Assembly: GCA_934533005.1 (NCBI GenBank) | Contig: CAKTBC010000069.1 | Span: 1 to 10,003 of the forward strand | From: an uncultured Oscillospiraceae bacterium | GTDB taxonomy: Bacteria > Bacillota > Clostridia > Oscillospirales > Oscillospiraceae | Reading direction: 5' to 3' | Length of the DNA: 10,003 nucleotides | In this document: positions 1 to 6,486 of the stretch, piece by piece | How positions within the stretch are numbered: position 1 is the stretch's first letter | How the letters are laid out: each line of letters starts with the position of its first letter | Notes under the pieces: generated by a model | What the model saw: only the letters and a program-made list of their open reading frames with translations | Database searches by the model: none | Told to the model about the DNA's origin: nothing | Position numbers and translations under genes: made by a program

Positions 1-1781
1 TGCGCCCGGCAGTCGGGGGAGAGAAGCCCCTTGTGCGCCTGCTCGTATTCGTGGACATAGTGGCGCTTGTTCACGCCCATGTAGAGATGATCCCACGGCA
101 ACACTTCGTCGAGCGCTCTCTCGCGGTTGGCGTAGAACGGGAAGGAGATGCCTTCCTCCTCCGCGGCCTTTTCCCAGCGCTTGAGATCAAAGCCCTCCGA
201 CCAGGATTCCAGAAAGCCGCCCTGCCGCCAGATGTTCTCGATCATCGCGCCGAGCCGCCGGTCGCCGCGCGAGAGCACCGCCTCGGTGAGCGAGGTGTCG
301 GCGTCGTGCCAGTTGTAGGTAACGGCGCGGGCTTTCATATTGTCGCGCAGCAGCGTCACGCGGCGCATATACTCCTCGCGCGTGACCTGCGGCTCCCATT
401 GGAACGGCGTGTGCGGCTTCGGTACAAAGCACGAGGTGCTCACCGTTACGCGCAGCCCGTGGCTGCGGTTGGGCGAATTTTCGCGCCAGCAATGTACAAC
501 GCGGTCAGCAAGCTCGGCGATACCGAGCACATCCTCATCCGTCTCCGTCGGCAGGCCGAGCATAAAATAGAGCTTCACGTTGTTCCAGCCACCCCGGAAT
601 GCGAATGCGCACGAGCGGAGAAGGTCTTCCTCGGTGACATTCTTGTTGATAACGTCGCGCAGGCGCTGTGTGCCGGCCTCCGGCGCGAACGTGAGACCGG
701 ATTTGCGCACCTTCTGCACGCGCTGCATGATGTCCATGGAGAAGTTGTCCGCGCGCAGCGAGGGAAGGGAGAGGCCAATGCCGCGGCTCTGGCAGTAATC
801 CATCAGCCCGTCGCAGAGATCGTTCAGTCCGCGGTAATCGCTCGTGCTGAGCGAGAGAAGCGTGATCTCGTGATAGCCGGAAAAGGCGAGCGCCTCCTTG
901 CCGTATTCCATGCACTTTTCCACGCTGCGGCTGCGCACCGGGCGATAGATATGTCCGGCCTGACAGAAGCGGCAGCCGCGGATGCACCCGCGGAAGAGCT
1001 CGAGACCGACGCGGTCGTGCACGATCTCGGTAGAGGGGACAATAGAATCCACGGGGAAGCAGCTGTTCTCGAAATCCTCCACGATGCGCTTGGTAACGCG
1101 CTCCGGCGCGCCGGGCGCGGCGTGCATGGCTTTGAGCGTTCCGTCTGCGTTATACTCCGGGGTGTAGAGAGAGGGAACATATACGCCGTCGATCTGCGCG
1201 GCGCGGCGGAGGAATTCCGCCTTGCTCCAATCGGCGGCCTTGGCCTCGCGCAGAAGATTCAGTACCTCGCCGTCCACGCTCTCGCCCTCGCCGACGATCA
1301 TGAGATCGAAAAAGTCCGCCATCGGCTCGCTGTTGCAGCAAACGCTGCCGCCCGCGAAAACGAGCGGTGTGAGAGCGGTGCGCTCAGCGCTGCGCAGCGG
1401 TATTCCCGCAAGATCGAGCATTTCGAGAACGGTCGTATACGCCATCTCATAGCCGAGCGAGAAGCCGATCGCATCAAACTCGCGGAGCGGATCGCCGCTT
1501 TCGAGCGCATAGAGGGGGAGACCCTTTTCGCGCATCTGCCGGTCCATATCAAACCACGGGGCGAACACGCGCTCGCACCATACGCCCGGAAGGTCGTTGA
1601 GTACCCGATAAAGAATGTGCATGCCGGTGTTCGACATGCCGATCTCATAGGTGTCCGGGAAGCAGAGCGCCATGCGGAGGTCGACTGTGGTTTTATCTTT
1701 CTGGATTTCGCCGTACTCGCCGCCGGTGTACCGGGCGGGCTTCTGCACGAGCGGGAGGATTCGTTCGAGTTTCTTGTCCAT
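1..1781 (-). CDS. B12-binding-domain radical SAM protein (TIGR03960-like), C-terminus off the left edge
   Basis: The minus strand is open from an ATG at 1781 to the window edge (593 codons, no stop). An AGGAG ribosome site lies just upstream of the ATG. The N-terminal ~230 residues (PDTYEIGMSN, GFSIGYEMAYTT, VFAGGSVCCNSEP, MIVGEGE) match the cobalamin-binding Rossmann-like part of this family. Then comes the radical SAM cluster motif CIRGCRFC with C266, C270 and C273, which would hold a 4Fe-4S cluster and cleave S-adenosylmethionine. The last visible residues include GLLSPDC, typical of the family's end, so only a short tail is missing. In many Clostridia this gene precedes a DUF2344/TIGR03936 gene, an RNase G-type gene and rplU; that is family knowledge, not visible here. 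The substrate is unknown. A long plus-strand ORF over the same bases is a GC-rich shadow. The family call is firm, the biochemical role is not. Confidence 0.92.
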   Translation of the reverse strand, partial: MDKKLERILPLVQKPARYTGGEYGEIQKDKTTVDLRMALCFPDTYEIGMSNTGMHILYRVLNDLPGVWCERVFAPWFDMDRQMREKGLPLYALESGDPLREFDAIGFSLGYEMAYTTVLEMLDLAGIPLRSAERTALTPLVFAGGSVCCNSEPMADFFDLMIVGEGESVDGEVLNLLREAKAADWSKAEFLRRAAQIDGVYVPSLYTPEYNADGTLKAMHAAPGAPERVTKRIVEDFENSCFPVDSIVPSTEIVHDRVGLELFRGCIRGCRFCQAGHIYRPVRSRSVEKCMEYGKEALAFSGYHEITLLSLSTSDYRGLNDLCDGLMDYCQSRGIGLSLPSLRADNFSMDIMQRVQKVRKSGLTFAPEAGTQRLRDVINKNVTEEDLLRSCAFAFRGGWNNVKLYFMLGLPTETDEDVLGIAELADRVVHCWRENSPNRSHGLRVTVSTSCFVPKPHTPFQWEPQVTREEYMRRVTLLRDNMKARAVTYNWHDADTSLTEAVLSRGDRRLGAMIENIWRQGGFLESWSEGFDLKRWEKAAEEEGISFPFYANRERALDEVLPWDHLYMGVNKRHYVHEYEQAHKGLLSPDCRA

Positions 1782-1791
1782 ACATCAAAGC

Positions 1792-1803
1792 TCCTGTACA
1801 GGA
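1792..1803. repeat. Perfect 12-bp palindrome overlapping the radical SAM gene's ribosome site
   Basis: TCCTGTACAGGA equals its own reverse complement and contains the AGGA of the minus-strand ribosome-binding site. As RNA it could form only a weak 4-bp hairpin with a GUAC loop. As DNA it could be a small operator. It may also be chance. Confidence 0.4.
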
Positions 1804-1869
1804 TGTTTCTACATTTTATAACACTCTGAAGTTTTTTACAAGAATAGAAAAAGAGTTTCCGAAAAATAC

Positions 1870-1898
1870 TTGACAATTCCGCTCAAAGACAATATAAT
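1870..1898 (+). promoter_or_regulatory. Consensus sigma-A promoter of tRNA-Pro
   Basis: A perfect TTGACA (1870-1875) and a perfect TATAAT (1893-1898) are separated by 17 bases. Transcription should start around 1905, about 16 bases before the tRNA, as expected of a strong stable-RNA promoter. Confidence 0.92.
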
Positions 1899-1920
1899 TC
1901 TGTCTTGCTGATATCGGTAT

Positions 1921-1996
1921 CGGGGTGTAGCGCAGTTGGTAGCGTGCTTGGTTCGGGACCAAGAGGCCGCGAGTTCAAGTCTCGCCACTCCGACCA
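1921..1996 (+). tRNA. tRNA-Pro, anticodon CGG, CCA encoded
   Basis: The cloverleaf folds by eye. The acceptor CGGGGTG pairs with CACTCCG (one G-U at 4-69), followed by discriminator A and an encoded CCA. The anticodon stem CTTGG/CCAAG encloses the loop TTCGGGA with anticodon CGG at 1954-1956. The T stem GCGAG/CTCGC encloses TTCAAGT. The anticodon reads CCG proline codons. The gene stands alone between its own promoter and terminator. ORFs across it on both strands are translation artefacts. Confidence 0.98.
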
Positions 1997-1999
1997 TCA

Positions 2000-2032
2000 A
2001 AAAGCCTGTAATCTCAAGGATTACAGGCTTTT
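2000..2032 (+). terminator. Bidirectional intrinsic terminator between tRNA-Pro and the convergent sigma operon
   Basis: A perfect 14-bp stem (AAAAGCCTGTAATC and its complement) closes a 5-base loop. It starts three bases after the tRNA CCA. The plus-strand transcript ends in TTTTCTCTCTTC. The minus strand gives TTTTTGATGG, so it can also stop the sigma/anti-sigma transcript that ends at 2083. Confidence 0.9.
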
Positions 2033-2082
2033 CTCTCTTCTGGTGAATTTCGTTTCGCGCGTCAGGCACCCCCAAAACACCC

Positions 2083-2850
2083 CTAACGCTTTTCATCTTC
2101 CTCCGGAATATCGCCTTGTGCGTATAGAATATCTCGGGGAATGCATTCGCTGTCGGGACGGTCGATAAAGAAATCCGCAGATGTTCTTTTGTAATCATCA
2201 TATGCGGCGAAAAACGTCCCATCGTCCAGCAAAGAAACGGTGATCGCTTTCGTCTGCTTTTTTCCATTGCTGAAAGTAATCTCCATCACGATGACGTCTT
2301 CCCGGAGTTCTCTTGGCAGGGTAGAAATGGTGCTGTCCGGATGATCGGTCAGCTCCCGGATCGTAGCATTCGGAACCCAGTCAATCAAAAGATAATAGTA
2401 CTCGCTGGCATCTTCGCCATAGGAAACGGTAAAATTTTGCGCAAGGCCAAATTCGTCTCGTTTTTCCGTCCAGTCCATAAAATCAATCTGCTGGTTTTTG
2501 CAGGAGAAGCGAACGGTGGAAATGTCTTTTCCGGTGAGATAGAACATCAGCGGATGGCCGGTCATTTCGCCGCTGTCGCTGATGGTTCCCGTGCGGATAA
2601 CAGCGCCGGTTTGCGTGATCTCTTCATCCGTCCCATAAGCATAGGCGCACACAACCATGCCGTCAAAAGGAAAGAGAAGACGAACGCCTCCGGCGAAAAC
2701 GCACAGCACAAGAACGGCTGCTATCATAGCTTTGACGTAAGGCATATGGAAAAAATGGGCCTGTTTTTCCGCGGCAGTATAATCCGCCGCTTCCTGAATG
2801 TGCCGGGAACTGATATTCCCCACCCCATCGGAAATGTCCTTGCGCGTCAT
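2083..2850 (-). CDS. Single-pass membrane protein paired with an ECF sigma factor; probable anti-sigma factor
   Basis: 255 residues. About 37 N-terminal residues should lie in the cytoplasm (begins MTRKDISDGVGNISSRHIQE), followed by one membrane helix at roughly 38-60 (AMIAAVLVLCVFAGG) and about 195 extracytoplasmic residues. Its ATG overlaps the sigma factor stop as ATGA, so translation is probably coupled. Known clostridial ECF loci often carry such a partner: the short cytoplasmic segment holds the sigma factor and the outer domain responds to a signal. The N-terminal pattern resembles those partners. No zinc-binding HxxxCxxC motif is present, so it is not a ZAS-type anti-sigma factor. I do not recognise the outer domain, which is rich in Tyr, Asp and Thr. 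Topology is clear; the anti-sigma role is inferred from position. Confidence 0.8.
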   Translation of the reverse strand: MTRKDISDGVGNISSRHIQEAADYTAAEKQAHFFHMPYVKAMIAAVLVLCVFAGGVRLLFPFDGMVVCAYAYGTDEEITQTGAVIRTGTISDSGEMTGHPLMFYLTGKDISTVRFSCKNQQIDFMDWTEKRDEFGLAQNFTVSYGEDASEYYYLLIDWVPNATIRELTDHPDSTISTLPRELREDVIVMEITFSNGKKQTKAITVSLLDDGTFFAAYDDYKRTSADFFIDRPDSECIPRDILYAQGDIPEEDEKR

Positions 2851-3404
2851 ACGATATAACCCTCTTTCTTCAGATACTTTCTCAGCCTTTCCCGTGTTCG
2901 GGAAAGATGAACCGATACATTGTTATTGCGCATGTGCAGTCGTTCTGCTATCTCAGGAGTTGAATCAGCGTACCAATAACGGCGGACAAAAATCACCCGG
3001 TTTTCTTTATCCAGCGTATCGAGAAAACGATCCAGAGCAGCGGAAAGCTCTTTGGCGGATAACCTGTCTTCGACGGATTCCGAAGAAGCGATACATTCTT
3101 CCAGTTCACCGAGCGCCACATCGTAATAGCTGTTGCGCCGCTGCGCGGTGTTGCTGTGATACTTTGCAATGGCCAAATTGCGGACGATCCGGCAGACGTA
3201 GGTCAGGAGCGGATTGGGGTTTTGCGGCGGTATGGTCCTCCATGCGCCCCAATAAGCGTCGTTAACACATTCTTCCGCGTCATACGGATCGTTCAGAATA
3301 TTCCCTGCAACCTTGCAGCAAACCGAGCCGTATTTTTTGGACAACTCCGTAATAGCCTGCTCCGAGCGCGCATAGAATAAGTCAATAATTTTGCTATCAT
3401 CCAA
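2847..3404 (-). CDS. ECF-type RNA polymerase sigma-70 factor
   Basis: About 185 residues from the preferred TTG start at 3404. Region 2 spans roughly 23-88 (AEECVNDAYWGAW, then TYVCRIVRNLAIAKY). Region 4 spans roughly 118-180 and holds the -35-recognition helix-turn-helix (STPEIAERLHMRNNNVSVHLSRTRERL). Sigma region 1 and 3 are missing, as in ECF factors. A GTG at 3413 gives three more residues, but the GGAAGGTG ribosome site touches it. TTG at 3404 lies 6-8 bases beyond that site and gives MDDSKIIDLF, the usual opening of this family. The gene overlaps the membrane partner by 4 bases. It would direct polymerase to a small regulon and probably its own operon. No convincing autoregulated promoter could be fixed, though TGCAAC in the upstream region could be an ECF -35. 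Confidence 0.93.
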   Translation of the reverse strand: MDDSKIIDLFYARSEQAITELSKKYGSVCCKVAGNILNDPYDAEECVNDAYWGAWRTIPPQNPNPLLTYVCRIVRNLAIAKYHSNTAQRRNSYYDVALGELEECIASSESVEDRLSAKELSAALDRFLDTLDKENRVIFVRRYWYADSTPEIAERLHMRNNNVSVHLSRTRERLRKYLKKEGYIV

Positions 3405-3487
3405 ATTTATCACCTTCCTTTCGTGCCTCGACCATGTACTATGGATTTATCAGGGAATGTTGCAGGTTAAATCTTTTTTTCTCGTTT

Positions 3488-3502
3488 GGGACAAATTGTC
3501 CC
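3488..3502. repeat. Perfect 7-1-7 palindrome GGGACAAATTGTCCC
   Basis: The two arms GGGACAA and TTGTCCC flank a single central A. It lies about 85 bases upstream of the sigma factor start. It could be an operator for that operon, or the outer end of the palindrome cluster that continues to 3718. Confidence 0.6.
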
Positions 3503-3718
3503 CAAGTCCGTTGCGTCATTATGCCAAAAAGCTCGTCATTTTGCTACGTCCTCATAAGAAACCATAGCCCCTTCGCCGAGCCTTTTCCGCTGGAACAGCG
3601 TTCCTTTTCCTTGCAATGCACAAAGCATTGCTGCAAAAAAGCGCTTTGTTCCAACGAAAAATTCTTCGCCGAATGGCTGTAAACAGCTTTCCCCGGCAGA
3701 CAACGTCTGCCGGGGAAA
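3488..3718. repeat. Palindrome-rich intergenic element, probable dispersed repeat
   Basis: This 378-base gap between genes (3414-3791) holds no convincing long gene but five dyads in about 230 bases. They are GGGACAAATTGTCCC (3488-3502), GGAAC-AGC-GTTCC (3592-3604), GCAATGC-ACAAA-GCATTGC (3613-3631), AAAGCGCTTT (3638-3647), and a perfect 14-bp hairpin TTTCCCCGGCAGAC with loop AAC (3688-3718). CTTCGCCGA also occurs twice, near 3571 and 3664. ORFs on both strands here (3434-3682, 3536-3865) lack any recognisable domain and look like translated repeat. The last hairpin could act as a weak terminator after the DJ-1-like gene, but no U-tract follows it. That it is a multi-copy element is an inference from this one copy. 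Confidence 0.5.
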
Positions 3719-3729
3719 ATCTATGTTTT

Positions 3730-3792
3730 TTATTCGGACTCCGCTTTGGCGAGCTTTTTGATATTTTCTTCTGCTGTGTAGATCGTCTGCAT
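3730..3792 (-). CDS. Possible 20-residue peptide overlapping the DJ-1-like stop codon
   Basis: The ATG at 3792 shares one base with the TAA of the upstream gene (TAATG), an arrangement typical of coupled translation. The peptide is hydrophilic and charged (MQTIYTAEENIKKLAKAESE) and ends at TAA, shortly before the 14-bp hairpin of the repeat-like element. No ribosome site is obvious. It could be a real microprotein, the stub of a gene cut by the repeat, or chance. Confidence 0.25.
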   Translation of the reverse strand: MQTIYTAEENIKKLAKAESE

Positions 3793-4427
3793 TACGCATT
3801 AGCCGCCGGCAGCGTCTGCATAAGAGTGAAGAAGTGCTGCGCCTCGCCAGTGCGGAAATACGCATACCACGCTTCGAGTGTATCCGGCCGGAAAACGCCC
3901 AAATGCCCGATGATCTGCTTGGTCCACAGCAAGGCGGCTGTACCGCTTGCAGTAATCAGATTTCCGTCGGAAACCGATGGCTTATCCACATAGTAGCTTT
4001 GCCCTTTGTAAGTGGGGCAAAACATATCGAGAAACCCGACGCCGTTGCTTGTGTGAAAACGATGATCCAGCAGGCCGGCGTGAGCCAGGGCGACCGTCGC
4101 GCCGCAGATGGCGCATACCGTCCCTCCAGCGGAAAGCAGCTCCGCCGCTTTCCTAACAATTGAACTATGTTTCGGATCATCCCAGGTGTTTCCTCCCGGC
4201 AGCAGCAGAACGCTCGTATCGCTGACGGCGATATCGTCAATCACGCAATCGGGAAGAACCGTCAGACCGCCCATGGTTTTTACCGGTTCTTTCGCAATGC
4301 TAACGGTTTTGACCGATACCTCCGGCGCATCTTTTTTGAAAAAGCGGCCGGAATGCAATTCGGCGGTAACATATCCGATTTCCCAATCTGCCAGCGTGTC
4401 GAGCGTATAGACATAGAACGTAAACAT
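3792..4427 (-). CDS. DJ-1/PfpI (class I glutamine amidotransferase-like) family protein
   Basis: 211 residues, a normal length for the family. The nucleophile elbow is VCAICGAT, with the reactive cysteine at C108 followed by a helix (TVALAHAGLL). The upstream E16 in DWEIGY matches the conserved glutamate that contacts this cysteine in DJ-1 proteins. H125 in FHTSNG is a plausible third residue. The sequence resembles the Bacillus YoaZ/YdeA-like branch. Members act as stress-related cysteine hydrolases, glyoxalases or chaperone-like proteins; which activity applies here cannot be told from sequence. GGAGGG precedes the ATG by 7 bases. The gene diverges from a WYL regulator and shares its control region, so it is the likely regulated target. 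Confidence 0.9.
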   Translation of the reverse strand: MFTFYVYTLDTLADWEIGYVTAELHSGRFFKKDAPEVSVKTVSIAKEPVKTMGGLTVLPDCVIDDIAVSDTSVLLLPGGNTWDDPKHSSIVRKAAELLSAGGTVCAICGATVALAHAGLLDHRFHTSNGVGFLDMFCPTYKGQSYYVDKPSVSDGNLITASGTAALLWTKQIIGHLGVFRPDTLEAWYAYFRTGEAQHFFTLMQTLPAANA

Positions 4428-4475
4428 AAATGCCCTCCATTTGCATCGTTAAATCCTTGATTTGCTTGCTCTCGT

Positions 4476-4522
4476 ATTGTATCATGCAATTGTTGACGTC
4501 GTTCTGTCAGCAATTGTGTGAT
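4476..4522. promoter_or_regulatory. Divergent control region with a 17-bp-arm dyad, probable operator
   Basis: ATCATGCAATTGTTGAC (4481-4497) and GTCAGCAATTGTGTGAT (4506-4522) form an inverted repeat matching at 14 of 17 positions with an 8-base spacer. It sits between the divergent DJ-1-like and WYL genes. On the minus strand TACAAT (4481-4476) is a fair -10 box for the DJ-1-like gene, and the dyad would cover the -35 side. On the plus strand TTGACG (4493-4498) could be a -35 box inside the left arm. Binding by the adjacent WYL regulator is inference. Confidence 0.6.
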
Positions 4523-4550
4523 AGAAAAATCTTTGAAGGGCGGCTTTCGG

Positions 4551-5483
4551 ATGAAAGTGGACCGGCTTGTCGGTATCGTTATGATACTTCTTGAAAAGGA
4601 GCGTGTGGGCGCGCAGGAGTTGGCGGACCGGTTTGAGGTCACGCGGCGCACCATTTATCGCGATATAGAAGCCATTAGCATGGCAGGGATTCCGGTCTGC
4701 TCAATGCCTGGGGTATGCGGCGGTTTCTCGATTATGCCGGAATACAAGGTGGACAAAATGGTTTTCTCAAGGGATGAGCTTTCAGCGCTTCTGATGGGGC
4801 TTACCAACCTTTCAGGAATGGTGCAGAGAGAGGATTTGGTACACGCATTGGCTAAGGTTCAAAGCTTTATTCCTGCCGATCAGGCAAGAGATATTGAGAT
4901 AAAGGCAAATCAAATTTGCATTGACCTGAATCCCTGGATGGGAAACGGGAATATTAAACAGTCTTTAGAGATCGTGAAAAGCGCTTTGAAGGAGAACAAA
5001 TTACTTTCTTTTACCTACATGGATGGCCATGGCAACAAAACCGAAAGAATTGTTGAGCCGTATCAGCTTGTGTTGAAAAGCAGCCATTGGTATTTTCAAG
5101 GGTATTGCCGCAGCAAAAAGGACTATCGTCTGTTTCGGCTATCCAGAATGACGAATCTGCAAATGCTGCAAGAAACGTATCATCCGCGCGACTATGAAAA
5201 GCCGGTGTTGGATTTTGAACCGATCCTGAAAACGATGCAAACGGATATAATACTCCGCATCCACAAATCGGTATTGGATCGGGTACTGGAATTTTGCGCG
5301 CAGGACCGTGTTGCCCCCGATGGGGAGGAATACTATCTTGTAAACTATCCATTCATAGAGAGGGATTATTACTACGATATGCTCCTCGGCCTTGGCGATA
5401 AATGCGAGTGCCTGGAGCCTGCACATGTCCGGGAAGAGATAAAGCGCCGGATACAAGGCATGGCCTCCCTATATAATGGATAA
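4551..5483 (+). CDS. YafY/YobV-type HTH transcriptional regulator with WYL domain
   Basis: 310 residues from ATG 4551. The opening MKVDRLVGIVMILLEKERV is the usual start of the family. A GTG at 4518 would add 11 residues but falls inside the operator-like dyad. The order is a DeoR-like winged helix-turn-helix at about 18-40 (VGAQELADRFEVTRRTIYRD), a linker, a WYL domain at about 138-205 with the signature as WYFQGY (W180, Y181, F182) and FRLSRM, and a C-terminal WCX extension. WYL domains sense small ligands or nucleic acids and switch DNA binding; the ligand here is unknown. The gene diverges from the DJ-1-like gene around a large dyad, the usual layout of a local regulator with its target. 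A strong terminator follows the stop. Confidence 0.93.
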   Translation: MKVDRLVGIVMILLEKERVGAQELADRFEVTRRTIYRDIEAISMAGIPVCSMPGVCGGFSIMPEYKVDKMVFSRDELSALLMGLTNLSGMVQREDLVHALAKVQSFIPADQARDIEIKANQICIDLNPWMGNGNIKQSLEIVKSALKENKLLSFTYMDGHGNKTERIVEPYQLVLKSSHWYFQGYCRSKKDYRLFRLSRMTNLQMLQETYHPRDYEKPVLDFEPILKTMQTDIILRIHKSVLDRVLEFCAQDRVAPDGEEYYLVNYPFIERDYYYDMLLGLGDKCECLEPAHVREEIKRRIQGMASLYNG

Positions 5484-5496
5484 TGGATAAAGAGAA

Positions 5497-5535
5497 AAAA
5501 GAGGGATCACCGTTATAGTTGGTGATCCCTCTTTT
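5497..5535 (+). terminator. Bidirectional intrinsic terminator between the convergent WYL regulator and small membrane protein
   Basis: A perfect 15-bp stem (AAAAGAGGGATCACC and its complement) has a 9-base loop. The minus-strand product ends in a good U tract (TTTTTTCTCTTT). The plus strand ends in TTTTC. It lies between two genes that converge on it. Confidence 0.9.
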
Positions 5536-5553
5536 CATGTATAACGAGTGCCC

Positions 5554-5754
5554 TTACGGCGCAGGCGGCTGGCTTTGCACCGCATCCACAAAAAGGAGCG
5601 TCAGGCCGATGTAAGCCGCCAGTGCAAGTGCCAATAGAGACAGCAGCGCGATAAGGACGGCTTGCAGCGTCTTTTTCCCCCGAAGGAAGATTCCGCATGC
5701 GGCAATGCCCGCCGCCGCGCACAGCAGCAAAAGAACGGTTGTTCCCAATGTCAT
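5554..5754 (-). CDS. Small two-helix membrane protein
   Basis: 66 residues from ATG 5754, preceded by GAGGAAAGGG about 6 bases upstream. Two hydrophobic segments (about 4-22 and 31-54) are joined by a short basic loop (RGKK), with a polar tail (DAVQSQPPAP). This predicts a helical hairpin in the membrane with the basic loop probably inside. A start at 5847 would add 31 residues lying inside the neighbouring reading frame and without family-like features. No family recognised. It begins 16 bases after the truncated gene at 5771 and was probably its operon partner. With that locus decayed it may be an orphan. Confidence 0.65.
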   Translation of the reverse strand: MTLGTTVLLLLCAAAGIAACGIFLRGKKTLQAVLIALLSLLALALAAYIGLTLLFVDAVQSQPPAP

Positions 5755-5770
5755 GGATAGCCCTTTCCTC

Positions 5771-6486
5771 TCAGAAGCAGAGACTGAAATAGAGGCTTCT
5801 GTACGGATCCAAGGTATCAATATCCAGAATGGCGGCTTCGGGAGCAATGCTGTCCATCTTCATCCGCTTTGTGCAGTCCGGGTAGTTGTCCGGCTGGGTT
5901 TGAGCCGCGAAGAAGAGACCGTCGTAGTCCTCGGGCACATAGACGGCATAGCTCTTGGTGAGAACCATATCCCAGTCGCCGACGTTGTACTGCCAGTCGT
6001 TGGAGTAGGAAAACTCAATGAGATAGCTGTTGCCCTTCCACTCGACGGTGTGGAGATAATAGTTATCGCCGCGGCTGCTGCTGTTGTAGGTGGTGGACGT
6101 CGTGAGCCACATGCCGGTATATCTGTCGTACAGCTCGCTGGAAACAACGAGGCTTTCGCTTTGCGCGCCGGTTACCGTCCCCTCCGGGACATAGCAAATG
6201 GCGTCAAAGTGCAGTTCACGGATGCCATCGTGCGTATAGTCACCGTTGGGAACGAGCCCCCAATAAACGTCAGCCAAACGGTAGTCGTTGCCTAAACCGG
6301 AGAAGATACACGCGCCGTCCTCCAGAAGGAAGGTACCCATATCCACCAAGCCGTTGAGCTCCAGCCCGTAGCGGGGGAAATACGGCACGCTGGACTCGAT
6401 GGCCTCCACGGGGAAGAGAATGCCGCCGGTCGAAACGTCTGTGAGATCGCCGCTTTCGGTACGGTCCAGCCGCAGAACATCGCCGC
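5771..6486 (-). pseudogene. 3' part of an unrecognised gene, 5' end lost in a deletion
   Basis: About 237 codons remain (from LRLDRTESGD near the junction to YRSLYFSLCF before TGA). The protein is rich in aromatic residues, with stretches such as ELNGLVDMGTFLLEDG, YVPEGTVTGAQSES and YAVYVPEDYDGLFFAAQ. No membrane helix or known catalytic motif is visible; a secreted or surface protein is possible but unproved. No start codon with a ribosome site lies at its head: the reading frame runs across the junction at 6487 into a wrong frame of the LuxR stub and reaches only a GTG at 6664, inside that stub. The composition of the remaining part still looks coding. A hybrid 297-residue product is formally open but has no ribosome site I can support. 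Confidence 0.6.

Noticed and set aside
33..1829. 598-codon plus-strand open frame
   Set aside because: It mirrors the minus-strand radical SAM gene, which has recognisable motifs and a ribosome site. The mirror protein is rich in Ala, Arg and His with no domain, as expected of GC-rich antisense frames.
1782..1869. Promoter for the radical SAM gene (TATAAA near 1820 on the minus strand)
   Set aside because: A TATAAA box is present, but the only -35-like TTGTAA is 15 bases away, too poor to report as a feature.
1836..2267. ORFs crossing tRNA-Pro on both strands (also 1905-2168)
   Set aside because: Their sequences are translations of the tRNA itself, a familiar annotation artefact.
3434..3865. 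Small ORFs at 3434-3682 (plus) and 3536-3865 (minus)
   Set aside because: No ribosome site, no domain, and they run through the palindrome cluster and into the end of the DJ-1-like gene. They look like translated repeat.
4518..4550. Upstream GTG start for the WYL regulator
   Set aside because: It would place 11 atypical residues before the conserved family start, and the GTG lies inside the operator-like dyad. ATG 4551 has a GAAGGG site 10 bases upstream.
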